32,091 bases of DNA from Chara braunii. Taxonomy: Eukaryota > Streptophyta > Charophyceae > Charales > Characeae. Each line of letters begins with the position of its first letter. The stretch's first letter is position 1. The DNA is taken from positions 3,576,618-3,608,708 of the forward strand of contig BFEA01000035.1 in assembly GCA_003427395.1 (NCBI GenBank). The letters run 5' to 3'. The notes under the pieces were generated by a model. It was not told where the DNA came from. It saw nothing but the letters and a program-made list of their open reading frames with translations, and ran no database searches. The position numbers were made by a program, and so were the translations under genes. Positions 1 to 8,514 of the stretch are shown piece after piece.

Positions 1-52
<52 letters not shown>
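1..52. repeat. (TC)n dinucleotide microsatellite at window edge
   Basis: Uninterrupted TC repeat starting at the first base, followed by a short TTC-rich stretch. Read on the minus strand this is a GAA-rich stretch followed by (GA)n, the same order seen inside the LTRs of element A and the solo LTR at 20581-22044. It lies on the internal side of the antisense primer-binding site at 212-223, so it probably belongs to the leader of that truncated element. Confidence 0.97.
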
Positions 53-56
<4 letters not shown>

Positions 57-211
57 TCGTCGTTGTCTTCCTTGCAGGTACGCAGCACCTTCTTCTGCAG
101 CAAAGGTATGGCAGACTTCTTCCTCACGGTGGCGCTCTTCAACTATGGCGCCCTACGACGCGCGTCTCTCTCCTGCTGCAACGACGATGGTGCATGGGAT
201 AGCGGGTACCA

Positions 212-223
212 GCTCCGATACCA
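212..223 (-). other. Primer-binding site (PBS), initiator tRNA-Met-like
   Basis: Minus strand reads TGGTATCGGAGC, exactly the PBS of elements A (6140-6151) and B (17267-17278). Plant LTR elements commonly use TGGTATCAGAGC, complementary to the 3' end of initiator tRNA-Met; this copy differs at one base. It follows an LTR-like end (TTGCA) by one base. Confidence 0.6.
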
Positions 224-761
224 GTGCAATCAGACTCGCTTTCATTCACACTTCAGATGCATGCAAACAGGTTGCGCAGCAAACTGGTATCCAGCGCCCA
301 CTCAGAACTCAGAGATATGGTAACCCAGAACTCAGATTAGATACAAGTTCACTTCAACTGCCTATGGCGGCATCTACAGCTATGGCGGCTAGGGCCGCTG
401 CTACCCTATCGCTATGGCTAAGCTTCTTCTCGCCCACTTTGTCCTCGGGCTCATTGCAAACCACCTCGCACAAGTCGCTATGGCAGCGCTTCCGCATGGC
501 TTACGCAGGGAATGAATGAATGGCTGGTCGCTGCCTCTCTTATACTTTTGTAGCTCGTTGGTCTGGCCCTTTCCCATGCCCGTGGTGCATACAGTCCCGT
601 ACGGTACTTGCTGGACTGGACTAGGACTGGCTGGGACTGGGATTGCTGACTCAGCACGGATAGACTCCACCACTTGCCCACTTGCCTCTGTCTCAAACGT
701 GAGCAGCTTCGAAAGGGCACTTCCGGACCTTCCGGAAGTTTGTGGACTTGGCCTTTCGAGT

Positions 762-817
762 ACTGTAGCAGCTACGACCTTGACCTCTTAGGACTGTAGC
801 AGCTACGACCTTGACCT
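762..817. repeat. Two-copy tandem repeat, 31-bp period
   Basis: Two identical 25-bp copies (starting ACTGTAGCAGCTACG) at 762-786 and 793-817, separated by six bases, with a third degenerate echo at about 830. They lie within the presumed LTR of the left-edge element. Confidence 0.85.
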
Positions 818-1051
818 TTCAGGATCCCTACAGCTACGCCCTCTACAGGGTTGTGACTCCTACTCGACAGACCTACAGATCGAACCTCTACCACTACACA
901 GACCTACGACAGACAACCACAACTGTCAAAACACAGGTCACAGATTCAAACACTCGGGGTCGACACATATACTGTACACAGGTAAGGTGAGAACTAGGGA
1001 TCGAGTCGATCTGCATTCGCTACTGCTAAAAGGTGAAAACCATTTCACAAC

Positions 1052-1385
1052 ACTGTCCTACTCCCTGTCGAGCTCATCCAGGTCTCACACCCCCAAATCC
1101 TGCTGGGTTACAGGGCAACACAACTCACCCCAGCTCAGACAAGCCCCGTCCCGACAGCAACCTTTGGTTGTCCTGTGGAATGCCCACCCCAAAGCATCCC
1201 CAGATCTCTCTACTAGGCCTCACGCTCCTGCAGCAGCACGTCACAGGGCAACACCCCAACACCGGCCAGCGTCGTTCTGGCATCAAACAGCCGCAGGTCA
1301 CTGAATATAACAGCCTCAAAACCACCTAAGAAGGGCTGCTAGGAATCCCCAGAATCCAAAGAACATTCTTAAGACCAATCAGCCA
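1052..1385. repeat. Direct repeat, copy 1 (~334 bp)
   Basis: Clearly homologous over its whole length to 1583-1907, with shared landmarks in order: ACTGTC.TACTCCCTG, CTCACACCCCCA, TGCTGGGTTACAGGG, GTGGAATGCCCACC, CACCGGCCAGCGTCGTTCT, and CACC near the end. Spacing between copies is about 531 bp. There is no coding sense in any frame. It contains motif copies 1 and 2 of the array described at 1106-2315. Confidence 0.85.
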
Positions 1386-2315
1386 TCCACGTATGTCAAC
1401 CCCTTTTCTAAAGTTTAATCATGGGAATATTTAGATCAAAAACTTTAAGAACTTTTCGAAAAAACAAGAGGTACCTAAGAACACTTACAGCAATTCAGGG
1501 AGCATGAGGATAGGCCACAAAGGTCCTGCACATTTTCCAAAAACGTCGAAATCCCTCACAAACCCTTCTAAAGTTCTCTGAAACTGTCTTACTCCCTGCC
1601 GAGCTCTCCCAGGCCTCACACCCCCACATCCTGCTGGGTTACAGGGTAACACAACTCAACCCAGCTCCAACCAGCGTCGTCCCGGCAGCAACCCTTGGAT
1701 GTCCCGTGGAATGCCCACCGCAAAGCATCCCTCTACCAGGCCACACGCTCCTGCATTGCAGGTTACAGGGCAACTCCCCAGCACCGGCCAGCGTCGTTCT
1801 AGCATCGAACAGTCGTAGGTCACTAAGTATAACCGCGTCGAAGCCACCTCAGGACGAGTCAGTAGGAATCCCAGAGTCCTAAAAACATTCCAGGACCGCC
1901 AAACGACCAAACTCTTGTTGAGACTTTCCTCATGAGATTTATGAGAGCAGGGGGGGGCAAAACTAAAACTGCCTACTATCCTAGACTCCCCCCCTCAACA
2001 GACGGAGTGTCGGTCCAGGTTTTCAGCCCTCGTACCAGAACTCACTTGATCTCATACCTCCTTCTGCTAGGGTAACAGGGCACCACAACCCTCCCCAGTA
2101 CCGACCAACCTAGTTCTGACGGACAGGAAGTGCCTTCCTCCCTCGACAATTCCCTTAGCAGAAGCCCCTAGAAAGGTTACAGGGTCAATACCCTGGCGCC
2201 GAACCACGTCGGACGGTCTGGTTATGCGTTCGGCATAACTTCACAGGCCTCAGGCTCCCCCTGGGTCACATAGCAAAGGCTCCAGCACCGGCCTGTGTCG
2301 TCCCAACATCGTCCT
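1106..2315. repeat. Array of ~7 degenerate copies of a ~50 bp motif
   Basis: A core of the type GGTTACAGGGCAACAC, then a C-rich spacer, then CACCGGCCAGCGTCGT.C.GGCA recurs at about 1106-1163, 1239-1286, 1637-1690, 1761-1806, 2071-2123, 2175-2216 and 2262-2315. The last three are the most decayed. Spacings are irregular (roughly 75 to 400 bp). Each is usually preceded by AGGCCTCAC..CTCCTGC. No ORF follows the array. It could be a structured non-coding part of an old LTR element or a degraded satellite; I cannot tell which. Confidence 0.6.
1583..1907. repeat. Direct repeat, copy 2 (~325 bp)
   Basis: Second copy of the 1052-1385 repeat, diverged by many substitutions and small indels. The DNA between the copies (1386-1582) is not obviously related to either, so this is a segmental duplication or two units of a long-period array rather than a simple head-to-tail tandem. 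Confidence 0.85.
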
Positions 2316-3646
2316 TCTAACCTACTTACCCTAACCAACAACCTTGCTCTGTTGAGAACCCCCTTACTACCTTCCATCCTCCAATTCTAGCTTCCCCCCC
2401 CTGCAGCTCACTGTGTGGCCCTCGAAGTTACTCCTTCCCTCAGACAGCAAGATCACCTTATGAGACCCTCACGGGGAGGGGCTCCAAACCTAAAGGAGAA
2501 CCTCACAGAACACAGAGACACACAACAAGCCGCAATTATACTAACAGAAAAAAAAACAAAAAACAATCTGAGTCAGGATTTACCGCACGATACGCAAGAC
2601 CAGTAGGTTAAGAATTAGCCGACTACTTTTACAAATTGGTAATCAGGAACAAAATTTGGGAAATCTATCTGAACCATCTTTTGGAATTTAGGAAAAAGCG
2701 ATTTAAGAAATTTATCTAGTATGTCCATTAATGGACTCGTGAATATCTGGAATCACGAAATAGTCCAGACCGTAGTTAAGGTCATTAATAAAGAGAACAA
2801 ACTATATGGCAAGAAACATACTCTTGAGTATGAGTTGCGCAAAAAGTCACTACGAGCAACATCCAGAATTATCAGAGGAACAAAAAAACTATCAAGTTGA
2901 TCATCGAACGAAAAAAAAACAATCAAGAATCATGAATCGAAATCCCAAGTCATTATCCATGGAACACAACAGGATTAAAAGCTTGGTCATAAAGGCATTA
3001 GTGGATTTCAAAGCCATGCGTGGGTTAAATTACAAATCAACAGAACAGCCTCCTATCCCTTCTTCATCACCCCACCACTTTCCTCCCACCCCTCGAACCC
3101 TACCTCTTCGCCTTTGGGGGAGGAAAGAATCCCTTCCTCCCACTGCTAGCTTTTCAAGCTCAAGGCAGGACTAACACCAAAGACATGCACGACCATCTTC
3201 AATTCCCTCTAGGAAACAAAACAGTGTGGCACTCCCTCGCCAAACCTGTTGACGAGTCGTCACAGGGGGTTCGAAAAACCACCCTAGCTAACCACTTACG
3301 GTACAGCTGAGGAAGAGGGAAGGGTTTCACCTACCGCGTCTCCTCTTTCTCCCAACCATGGCTTACTTAGGTAGACTCACCTTCCGGACTATGGATTGAG
3401 CGGCCAGAAGTCGAGTAGATCGTTAGGACAGCCATCGATATGAAACGCAGCTGAAGAAGAAGAAGAAGACCGATGATTCACCACAGCACTACCCATGGTA
3501 CTCATGCCGACCTTCACACCGCAAAAAGCCGACTGTGAAGACGTAACTCTTGCAAAATTCAAATTTCTGGTCCATCATGTCTGCTCATCTTTTGACTTCC
3601 TACCAGAAAAGGTATCAGTGTCTTTTCACAAGACAGGGTTTGTATC
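2316..3646. other. No supported gene
   Basis: A/T-richer, low-similarity DNA. It holds one open frame (2806-3174, listed separately at low confidence) and a short GAA run at about 3451-3468. No terminal repeats, PBS, conserved protein motif or RNA signature were recognised. Confidence 0.5.
2806..3174 (+). CDS. Unrecognised 122-residue open frame, probably spurious
   Basis: The frame opens at an ATG and ends at a TAA. The N-terminal two thirds are polar and basic (Lys, Asn, Arg, Glu, His) and the last third is Pro/Ser-rich. I recognise no domain, signal peptide or membrane segment, and no family. The composition simply follows the A-rich then C-rich DNA beneath it, which favours chance. There is no neighbour with a related function; the nearest recognisable items are the motif array to the left and the tRNA-like sequence to the right. 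A decayed leftover of a transposon Gag is possible, but nothing specific shows it. Confidence 0.1.
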   Translation: MARNILLSMSCAKSHYEQHPELSEEQKNYQVDHRTKKKQSRIMNRNPKSLSMEHNRIKSLVIKALVDFKAMRGLNYKSTEQPPIPSSSPHHFPPTPRTLPLRLWGRKESLPPTASFSSSRQD

Positions 3647-3653
3647 TAGCCCA

Positions 3654-3726
3654 AGCGGGCTAGCTCAGTTGGTTGAGCATGGAAGTGGCACTCAGGAGCT
3701 CGTGGGTTCGATTCCTAATGTCGTCC
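3654..3726 (+). pseudogene. tRNA-like sequence (pseudo-tRNA or head of a tRNA-derived SINE)
   Basis: A good A box (TAGCTCAGTTGG, 3661-3672) and a perfect B box (GGTTCGATTCC, 3705-3715) sit 44 nt apart, as in a real tRNA. The D stem (GCTC/GAGC) pairs and the T loop is normal. However, the anticodon stem (3680-3684 with 3692-3696) and the acceptor stem do not pair, and the T stem is only partly paired, so this is not a functional tRNA. If numbered as a tRNA, the loop would hold GGC (an alanine anticodon). A 6-bp perfect inverted repeat (TAGCCC...GGGCTA, 3647-3662) overlaps its 5' end. A 3' SINE tail could not be delimited. Confidence 0.55.
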
Positions 3727-3837
3727 TTTGAATTCCCACGGCCTCCTGGGGGTATACTTCATGTTTTCAACGGCGGAGATCGTCAGCTTTGGGACTCCTG
3801 GCTGGTTAGGGAACATTCTTCCGGCCTACGCCAGGTG

Positions 3838-4449
3838 TTAGCTGCCTGGGTACTGCTCCCCCAACTGAGCAGAGGGTGGTAGATATAGACCCATAACCGT
3901 AGGATAGCTTAACTTAGGTGAGGGTATTTGAAAGCGGTTATTATCTCCAATTATTAGGCATAGAGTAGGTTGTTGGCTACTTGGGGTGTCTGGTGCCTGG
4001 TGGTCTTGGGTTGTGGTGCTGGGTTGCCTTCGGTGTTGAGAAAAGAAACTAGGGTAGCTAAGTACAGCTGTCCCCCCATTTAATAAAAAAAGGTAAAAAA
4101 TACAGGGTTTGTATCTGGACATAAGTTCCGGTACTGGGTTCTTAGCCCTCAGCAGCGGTCTAAGTCTCTTGGGTGCTTTGAGCCTGTGAGGTTTGGGTAT
4201 CATCATGGTTTGTTCTTGGGTTGTTTGAATATATGGCCCTATAAAATGCCCCTCTGTCAGCATGCGCCAGGACATCCAGGAGCAGATAAGAATGCACTTC
4301 ATGTGTCTAACTGGTTGGCCAATCTGACCTGAGGCCTCCTTGTGAACTGGCTCCATCCCTGTAGTTCTGACCACTACCGTCATCCCCTGAACATAACGCA
4401 CCCTGAAAATGAACGTGTACAAGGTATGTTTCTGGCCTGATACAGTCAA
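3838..4449 (-). CDS. Unrecognised 203-residue open frame, doubtful
   Basis: Open for 204 codons on the minus strand, starting at an ATG. The middle holds a short hydrophobic stretch (around residue 120) and a Lys/Arg/Pro-rich segment (about residues 82-100); the C-terminal third is Ser/Pro/Gln-rich. I recognise no domain or catalytic motif. A frame this long is not improbable in 32 kb read in six frames, and there is no upstream promoter or intron pattern to support it. It lies just outside the left LTR of element A, so it could also be residual host or older transposon sequence. Listed only because it is the longest open frame outside the retroelements. Confidence 0.12.
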   Translation of the reverse strand: MTVSGQKHTLYTFIFRVRYVQGMTVVVRTTGMEPVHKEASGQIGQPVRHMKCILICSWMSWRMLTEGHFIGPYIQTTQEQTMMIPKPHRLKAPKRLRPLLRAKNPVPELMSRYKPCIFYLFLLNGGTAVLSYPSFFSQHRRQPSTTTQDHQAPDTPSSQQPTLCLIIGDNNRFQIPSPKLSYPTVMGLYLPPSAQLGEQYPGS

Positions 4450-5196
4450 AATGAGGGTGCGTTGTGTTCGGGGAAGAAGGTAGTACGCTCAAGCCTCTGA
4501 TTCCCAACACTCGTTTTCCCCAACCCTCGACTACCAAACCATTTCGTGTCTGGGCCTATTCAAGGCCACCAGCTTTATTGGTTTGTTAGACCGAACTTGA
4601 CCGTGGCCTCAAAGTGAACCAGCCCATGGCTTGGGCAAGGGATTGATATACTAGTGGTTTAAACCATCACTGAACCCCACGGGTGCAGAACTTCGTTTCA
4701 GGAGTCCCACAGGGTATGGATAGGTGGGGCCAGAGAGGTCCAGACTACCGTCTTCCTCAGATACCCTCATCATGTGTTACATGCTGAGCCTGCACACGGG
4801 ACCCATTTTGGGGGCCCGACGGTTGCTGGGGGGGGGGCAGGCCGCACACCCTTCAGACATGAGCCCTGGAGGCCCACGGCTGGCCTTAGGGCCGCAGGAT
4901 TCGATTTGAGGCAGCATTCAATTATTTATTTATTTGTTTATTTGCTGTCCTATTTTTGTCTGTTCCAAACGTCGTTTCGGACTTGCGGCGTCCGAACAGA
5001 CACACGGTCTGTTCGGACCAAGGCCACATTTCAGGCCTTCTCCATTCGTGGCCAGGCCCTTTCGGGCCAGGTTCGTTTTCGTCCGCTAGTGGACACTCCC
5101 GGCTGCATCAGCAGGGAGGGCCTGGACGTTCGGTAGGGACCCAGGCAGGCCGTTTCAGGCCAAGGACCAGAGGCACACCAGTGAGGCCCAGCACTA

Positions 5197-5203
5197 CATA
5201 TAG
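5197..5203 (+). promoter_or_regulatory. Candidate LTR TATA element
   Basis: CATATAG within CACTACATATAGCTGGGCC, conserved at the same LTR position in the right LTR (8908-8914). The solo LTR has a mutated version near 21115 (CATATGG). Position mid-LTR, upstream of the repeats and microsatellite, fits a U3/R boundary promoter. No transcription evidence is available. Confidence 0.35.
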
Positions 5204-5369
5204 CTGGGCCAGGCCAGGGCAGACACACAGTTTGAGTTTCTCACTTCTTGGGCGACAAGCTGCTGGAGTAGTGGGGCACAGCGTTGCGTTAGAGGTAGAG
5301 GAATAAGTAGAGAGAGAGAGAGGGAGGAGGCGGTGGCCATACCTGCAGCGCAGCACCTGGGCGTCATAG

Positions 5370-5385
5370 CCGGTCTTCGCACCGG
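5370..5385 (+). other. LTR hairpin CCGGT / ACCGG
   Basis: A 5-bp perfect stem with a 6-nt loop (CTTCGC), downstream of the candidate TATA and so probably transcribed. The same hairpin occurs at 9085-9100 in the right LTR. In the related solo LTR the stem is CCGGTC/GACCGG at 21324-21339 with a different loop, so pairing is kept while sequence changes. Confidence 0.5.
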
Positions 5386-5515
5386 CGACCTGCATCACGG
5401 CGGCAGCTACCTGCAGCGCAGCACCTGGGCGCCATAACGGCGGCAGTTACCTGCAGGTGAGGCCGCGAGGAGGCAGACATCTCCTTCTCACCATACACTT
5501 CCGCTTCTCCTTGTT

Positions 5516-5720
5516 CGTCTTCTTCCTCTTCTTCCTCTTCTTCCTCTTCTTCCTCTTCATCTTGTTGTTGTTCTTCTTGTTCTTCTTGTTCTTCTTGTTC
5601 TTGTTCTTGTTCTTCTTCTTCTTCTTCTTCTTCTTCTTCTTCTTCTTCTTCTTCTTCTTCTTCTTCTTCTTCTTCTCCTTCTTCTTTCAAAGAGAGAGAC
5701 CGAGAGAGAGAGGTTACAGG
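5516..5720. repeat. (TTC)n tract followed by short GA tract in LTR
   Basis: About 170 bp of TTC-rich pyrimidine repeat, interrupted by TTG units, then a GA-rich run. Long open frames here (poly-Glu, poly-Phe, poly-Arg) are products of the repeat and not genes. The same position in the right LTR and in the solo LTR also holds TTC then GA repeats of very different lengths. Confidence 0.95.
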
Positions 5721-6139
5721 CAGAGGTTACATCGGGCCATAAGGCCCAGGATCTGGGGAGACTATTTTTGGACTTCGCTATCGCGAACTTGGTCTTCTCC
5801 CTCACTTCCATCTTCATCTCGCCTCCCCCCATCTCCCCCCAGCCGTGGTATCTCCCCATGTGCGTGGTAAAGCAGGGACCTTTCTTCCATGTATGCGGCC
5901 CCTCCCCTCTCTGTCACATGTGTGGTGTATGATGGGGTGTTGCATCAGTATCTGATAGGTCAGGTCATATCTTTGAGTCTTCCATTGTGCCACATTATGC
6001 TATTTTTATATGTATCTAGATGCACATTGCTTGTTGATGTTTTGCTGACGCTGCATTGTCCATTCGAGTCCTTTTCATCACTTTGCGGATCCTTGGTTTT
6101 ATATGCATCGCTCGATTGAGCATGTATCACTGTATCAGT

Positions 6140-6151
6140 TGGTATCGGAGC
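6140..6151 (+). other. Element A primer-binding site
   Basis: TGGTATCGGAGC, two bases after the LTR end. It is near-identical to the plant initiator tRNA-Met type PBS (TGGTATCAGAGC), with G for A at one position. Reverse transcription would have started here. Confidence 0.8.
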
Positions 6152-6169
6152 TGCGCTCAGTGAATCAGG

Positions 6170-6200
6170 ATGAAACCTGACCTGAGGGAATCGACCGATC
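6170..6200 (+). pseudogene. Possible Gag start remnant of element A
   Basis: An ATG 18 bases beyond the PBS opens a frame of about ten sensible codons (MKPDLRESTDQ) that runs into the (TTGA)n tract and soon stops. A start so close to the PBS gives a very short leader, unlike elements B and C whose leaders are 0.8-1.6 kb, so this may be coincidence. If real, the rest of Gag, protease and most of RT have been lost. Confidence 0.25.
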
Positions 6201-6201
6201 A

Positions 6202-6242
<41 letters not shown>

Positions 6243-6243
6243 C

Positions 6244-6298
<55 letters not shown>

Positions 6299-6323
6299 CT
6301 GATCGATTGACTGATCGATAGAC

Positions 6324-6404
<81 letters not shown>
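6201..6404. repeat. (TTGA)n tetranucleotide microsatellite
   Basis: About 200 bp of TTGA/ATTG repeat with variant units (GACC, GACTGATC, GATAGAC) at about 6240 and 6297-6330. It sits exactly where more than 3 kb of gag-pol should be. On the minus strand it reads as an Asn-Gln-Ser-Ile repeat, which is an artefact of the repeat. Confidence 0.97.
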
Positions 6405-6408
6405 ACAA

Positions 6409-8256
6409 GAGTGGCCAGAGCCGAAGAACATTACGGATGTCCGTTCATTTCGTTGTCTAGCCAGCTACTATCAGCGCTTCATCAAAGGTTATTCGAAGAT
6501 CGCGGCTAATGTGATCAAGCTTCAATGCGAGGATCAACCGTCTGACTTCGGCGACAATGCGCAGGCTTCCTTTTCAGCCCAGAAAGCCGCCTTGCTCTCC
6601 GTGGAGGTTTTATGCATCTATGACCCGCTTTTGCCGACTCACGTCACTACCGATGCGTCCGGCTATGGCATTGGTGCCGTCCTCAAGCAACACGATGGCG
6701 TAGAGTAGCACCCGGTCGAGTACTTTAGTAAGAAGGTGCCTACCGTGCATTCAATTGACGACGCATGAAAGAAGGATTTACTGGCCTTCATACACACACT
6801 TAAGCGGTGGTGGCATTTTCTTCTTAGTCGAAGTCAATCCGGATGGGTAACGAATAACACTCCGTCGGTCTTTTACAAAACCCAAGACACGATTAATAGT
6901 ACCATCGCCCGTCGGATGGCTTTCACTGACCAGTTTGACTTTTTCCCTGATCACATTCTTAGAAAGTCAAACCCTTTTGCAAACGCTCTTTCACGGCGCC
7001 CGGACCCTTGTACCGCGGTCTACTCGACATTCGAGGTTGATGACGACTTGCGGGACAGCTTCATCCGCGGCTACCAAGTCGACCCCGAGTTTCACGACAA
7101 GTACGTGAATTGCTCCTCTCCAAATCCGGCGCCATCGCATTATCGGATCCAAGAGGACTATTTGCTAGTCCACTTGCGGGGGAAGGATCTTCTTTGTGTG
7201 CCAAGGGATCCACACTTGTGTACGCGGCTTCTTGGTCAGTTTCACGATGCCCTGCCACCGGACACTTTGGAGTCAATCGTACGATTGGCCGACTTCGCTA
7301 GTGCTTTTGGTGGCCCGACCTTCTCGGCGATGCCATTGCGAGTTATGGAACGTTTGTCGGTGTTGCCAATTCAGCAATCATCGTCCGTTCAACGAGTTAC
7401 GACCATTACCAGTCCCTTTAGGACGACGGGAATTGATTGCCATGGACATCACCGGGCCGTTTCCCAAGTACAAGACCGGTATGGATGGGATTCTCACAGT
7501 GGTCGATCGACTCACAAAGTTCGCCATTTTTTGCCTTGTCGCTATCATGCCAAGGCACCGGAGTTAGCTGAGGTTCTTTATGTCGGTTGGAGTCGTACCA
7601 AGGGTTACCCCAAGGAGTTCGTTTGCGGCCGCGACACTCGGTTCATGTCCGACCGTTGGTTGTCTCTCATCAAACGATGGGGCTCATCTCTCAAGCCGAG
7701 TTCGGCTCGCCACCCGCAAACTGATGGCCAAACGGAGAGGGCGCATCAAACCGCACAGTTTTTTCTTTGCACTCTCATTTGTCCCGACCAAAAAGATTGG
7801 GTTGAGTGGCTGTCAGACGTCGAGTTGGCTTACAACTCGTCCATTCATCCGGCTATCGGGATGTCGCCCTTTGAGTTCGAGCATGGCTCGCCGGTCACAT
7901 CGCTGTTGGAAACGATCATCCCACGGACCGAGAGCGATAACCACCTTGTCTTCATTCGACGGATGCAAGAGCTCCTTGTCAAGGCACGTGACCAGATGTC
8001 GAAGACACAGCAACACATGAGCCGTCAAGCCAATCGCCAGCATCTTCCTTGTCCGTTCCGCGAAGGCAACCTTGTTTGGGTCTCCGCCGCGGAATTCAGC
8101 CTCAAACAAGATCTCTCTCTCAAGCTCCTTCCGAAATGGATGGGGCCTTGGCACATTGTAGCACCCGTTGGCTCTTTTCGTTTCGGCGGAACACGGCGCC
8201 TTTCTCGGGCAACGATCGCAAGACCCACCCTCCATGGACAATTTTTAGGAGGTTAG
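6409..8256 (+). pseudogene. Element A pol remnant: RT C-terminus, RNase H, integrase
   Basis: It begins abruptly at the RT thumb/connection motif EWPEPKN..VRSF (6409). RNase H follows with TTDASGYGIGAVL at about 6647. A TAG stop (6706-6708) and a TGA stop (6766-6768) interrupt it, and its third acidic residue is Asn (WVTNN), so RNase H is dead. Integrase is spread over three frames: the HFGVNRTIGRL zinc-finger part in frame 3, the AMDITGPFP core with the first catalytic Asp (7445-7447) in frame 2, then RDTRFMS and HPQTDGQTE with the catalytic Glu (7735-7737) in frame 1. The catalytic Asp expected before RD has become Gly (GGC, 7627-7629). The apparently long frame at 6916-8256 is therefore partly out-of-frame and not a real protein. 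The order RT-RNase H-integrase is Ty3/gypsy. Confidence 0.9.
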
Positions 8257-8263
8257 CAACATC

Positions 8264-8398
8264 ATTTTGCAGCGGCGCTACGGCACCAAGCCGACGGAGT
8301 ACTTAGTGTACTTTTCCTATCATAGCCATTAGGCTGACCGTTGGTCGACCCATGCGGAACTTCAGGCTACATCCCCCGATGTCCTTGCACGTTACGAA
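8264..8398 (+). pseudogene. Chromodomain-like tail of element A integrase
   Basis: In frame 2, one shift from the integrase frame, the sequence reads ILQRRYGTKPTEYLVYF, then a TAG stop (8330-8332), then ADRWSTHAEL and finally LARYE. This matches the chromodomain pattern of a basic strand, YLVKW, an acidic/aromatic TW, and a C-terminal helix ending in YE. The Trp that normally follows YLVK and helps form the methyl-lysine cage is Phe here. Element B has a parallel tail at 10473-10667 with the same spacing. Chromodomains on Ty3/gypsy integrases steer insertion into chromatin; whether this variant reads histone marks is unknown. Confidence 0.55.
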
Positions 8399-8501
8399 CG
8401 CAAACCACAAGGCAAGCTGGCACCTTCGGCTCCACGCCGTACTCGCGTCCAGGTTCCACCATCAGATCATCAGCTTCGCCCTCGGCTGGGCTCGACTTCA
8501 T

Positions 8502-8514
8502 AAGGAGGGGTGGA
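8502..8514 (+). other. Element A polypurine tract
   Basis: AAGGAGGGGTGGA directly abuts the right LTR start TGTTACATG. All purine except one T. This is the expected place and composition for the plus-strand primer. Confidence 0.75.

Larger units (their letters stand above)
1..960 (-). mobile_element. Truncated LTR retrotransposon remnant (5' LTR end plus leader), minus strand
   Basis: A 12-nt primer-binding site identical to those of elements A and B lies at 212-223 on the minus strand. It is preceded in the sense direction by a one-base spacer and a sequence ending in TTGCA (LTR end at 225). The LTR therefore extends rightward from 225 and the leader runs leftward off the window. The right limit of the LTR is not visible; about 960 is a guess from the length of other LTRs here. 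The region carries three sense copies of the octamer GCCATAGC (379-386, 411-418, 477-484) and one GGCGCCATAG (143-152), as the other LTRs and leaders do. No gag or pol lies in the window. What is seen is the PBS and the LTR-type terminus; the rest is inferred. Confidence 0.45.
4775..6137 (+). repeat. Element A left (5') LTR
   Basis: It starts TGTTACATGCTGAGCC and ends CTGTATCA two bases before the PBS. It aligns end to end with 8515-9313 plus 18403-18880. Landmarks in order: T-rich ATTTATTT at about 4925; a TATA-like CATATAG at 5197; a duplicated unit around CAGCGCAGCACCTGGGCG at about 5346 and 5416; a hairpin at 5370-5385; a long TTC tract then GA tract at 5516-5720; a C/T-rich 3' part. Relative to the right LTR and the solo LTR it lacks about 40 bp after GATCTGG at about 5755, so that is a deletion in this copy. 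Confidence 0.9.

Noticed and set aside
3654-3726. Functional tRNA-Ala gene
   Set aside because: Acceptor and anticodon stems do not pair; only the promoter boxes, D stem and T loop are tRNA-like.
5364-5870. Long open frames of poly-Glu, poly-Phe and poly-Arg on both strands
   Set aside because: They are translations of the TTC/GAA and GA microsatellite and of nothing else; every frame of such a repeat stays open.
6201-6404. CRISPR-like or other spacer array
   Set aside because: Pure tetranucleotide repeat with no unique spacers, in a eukaryotic context.
6165-6431. Minus-strand frame with an Asn-Gln-Ser-Ile repeat
   Set aside because: Product of the (TTGA)n tract; no conserved flanks.
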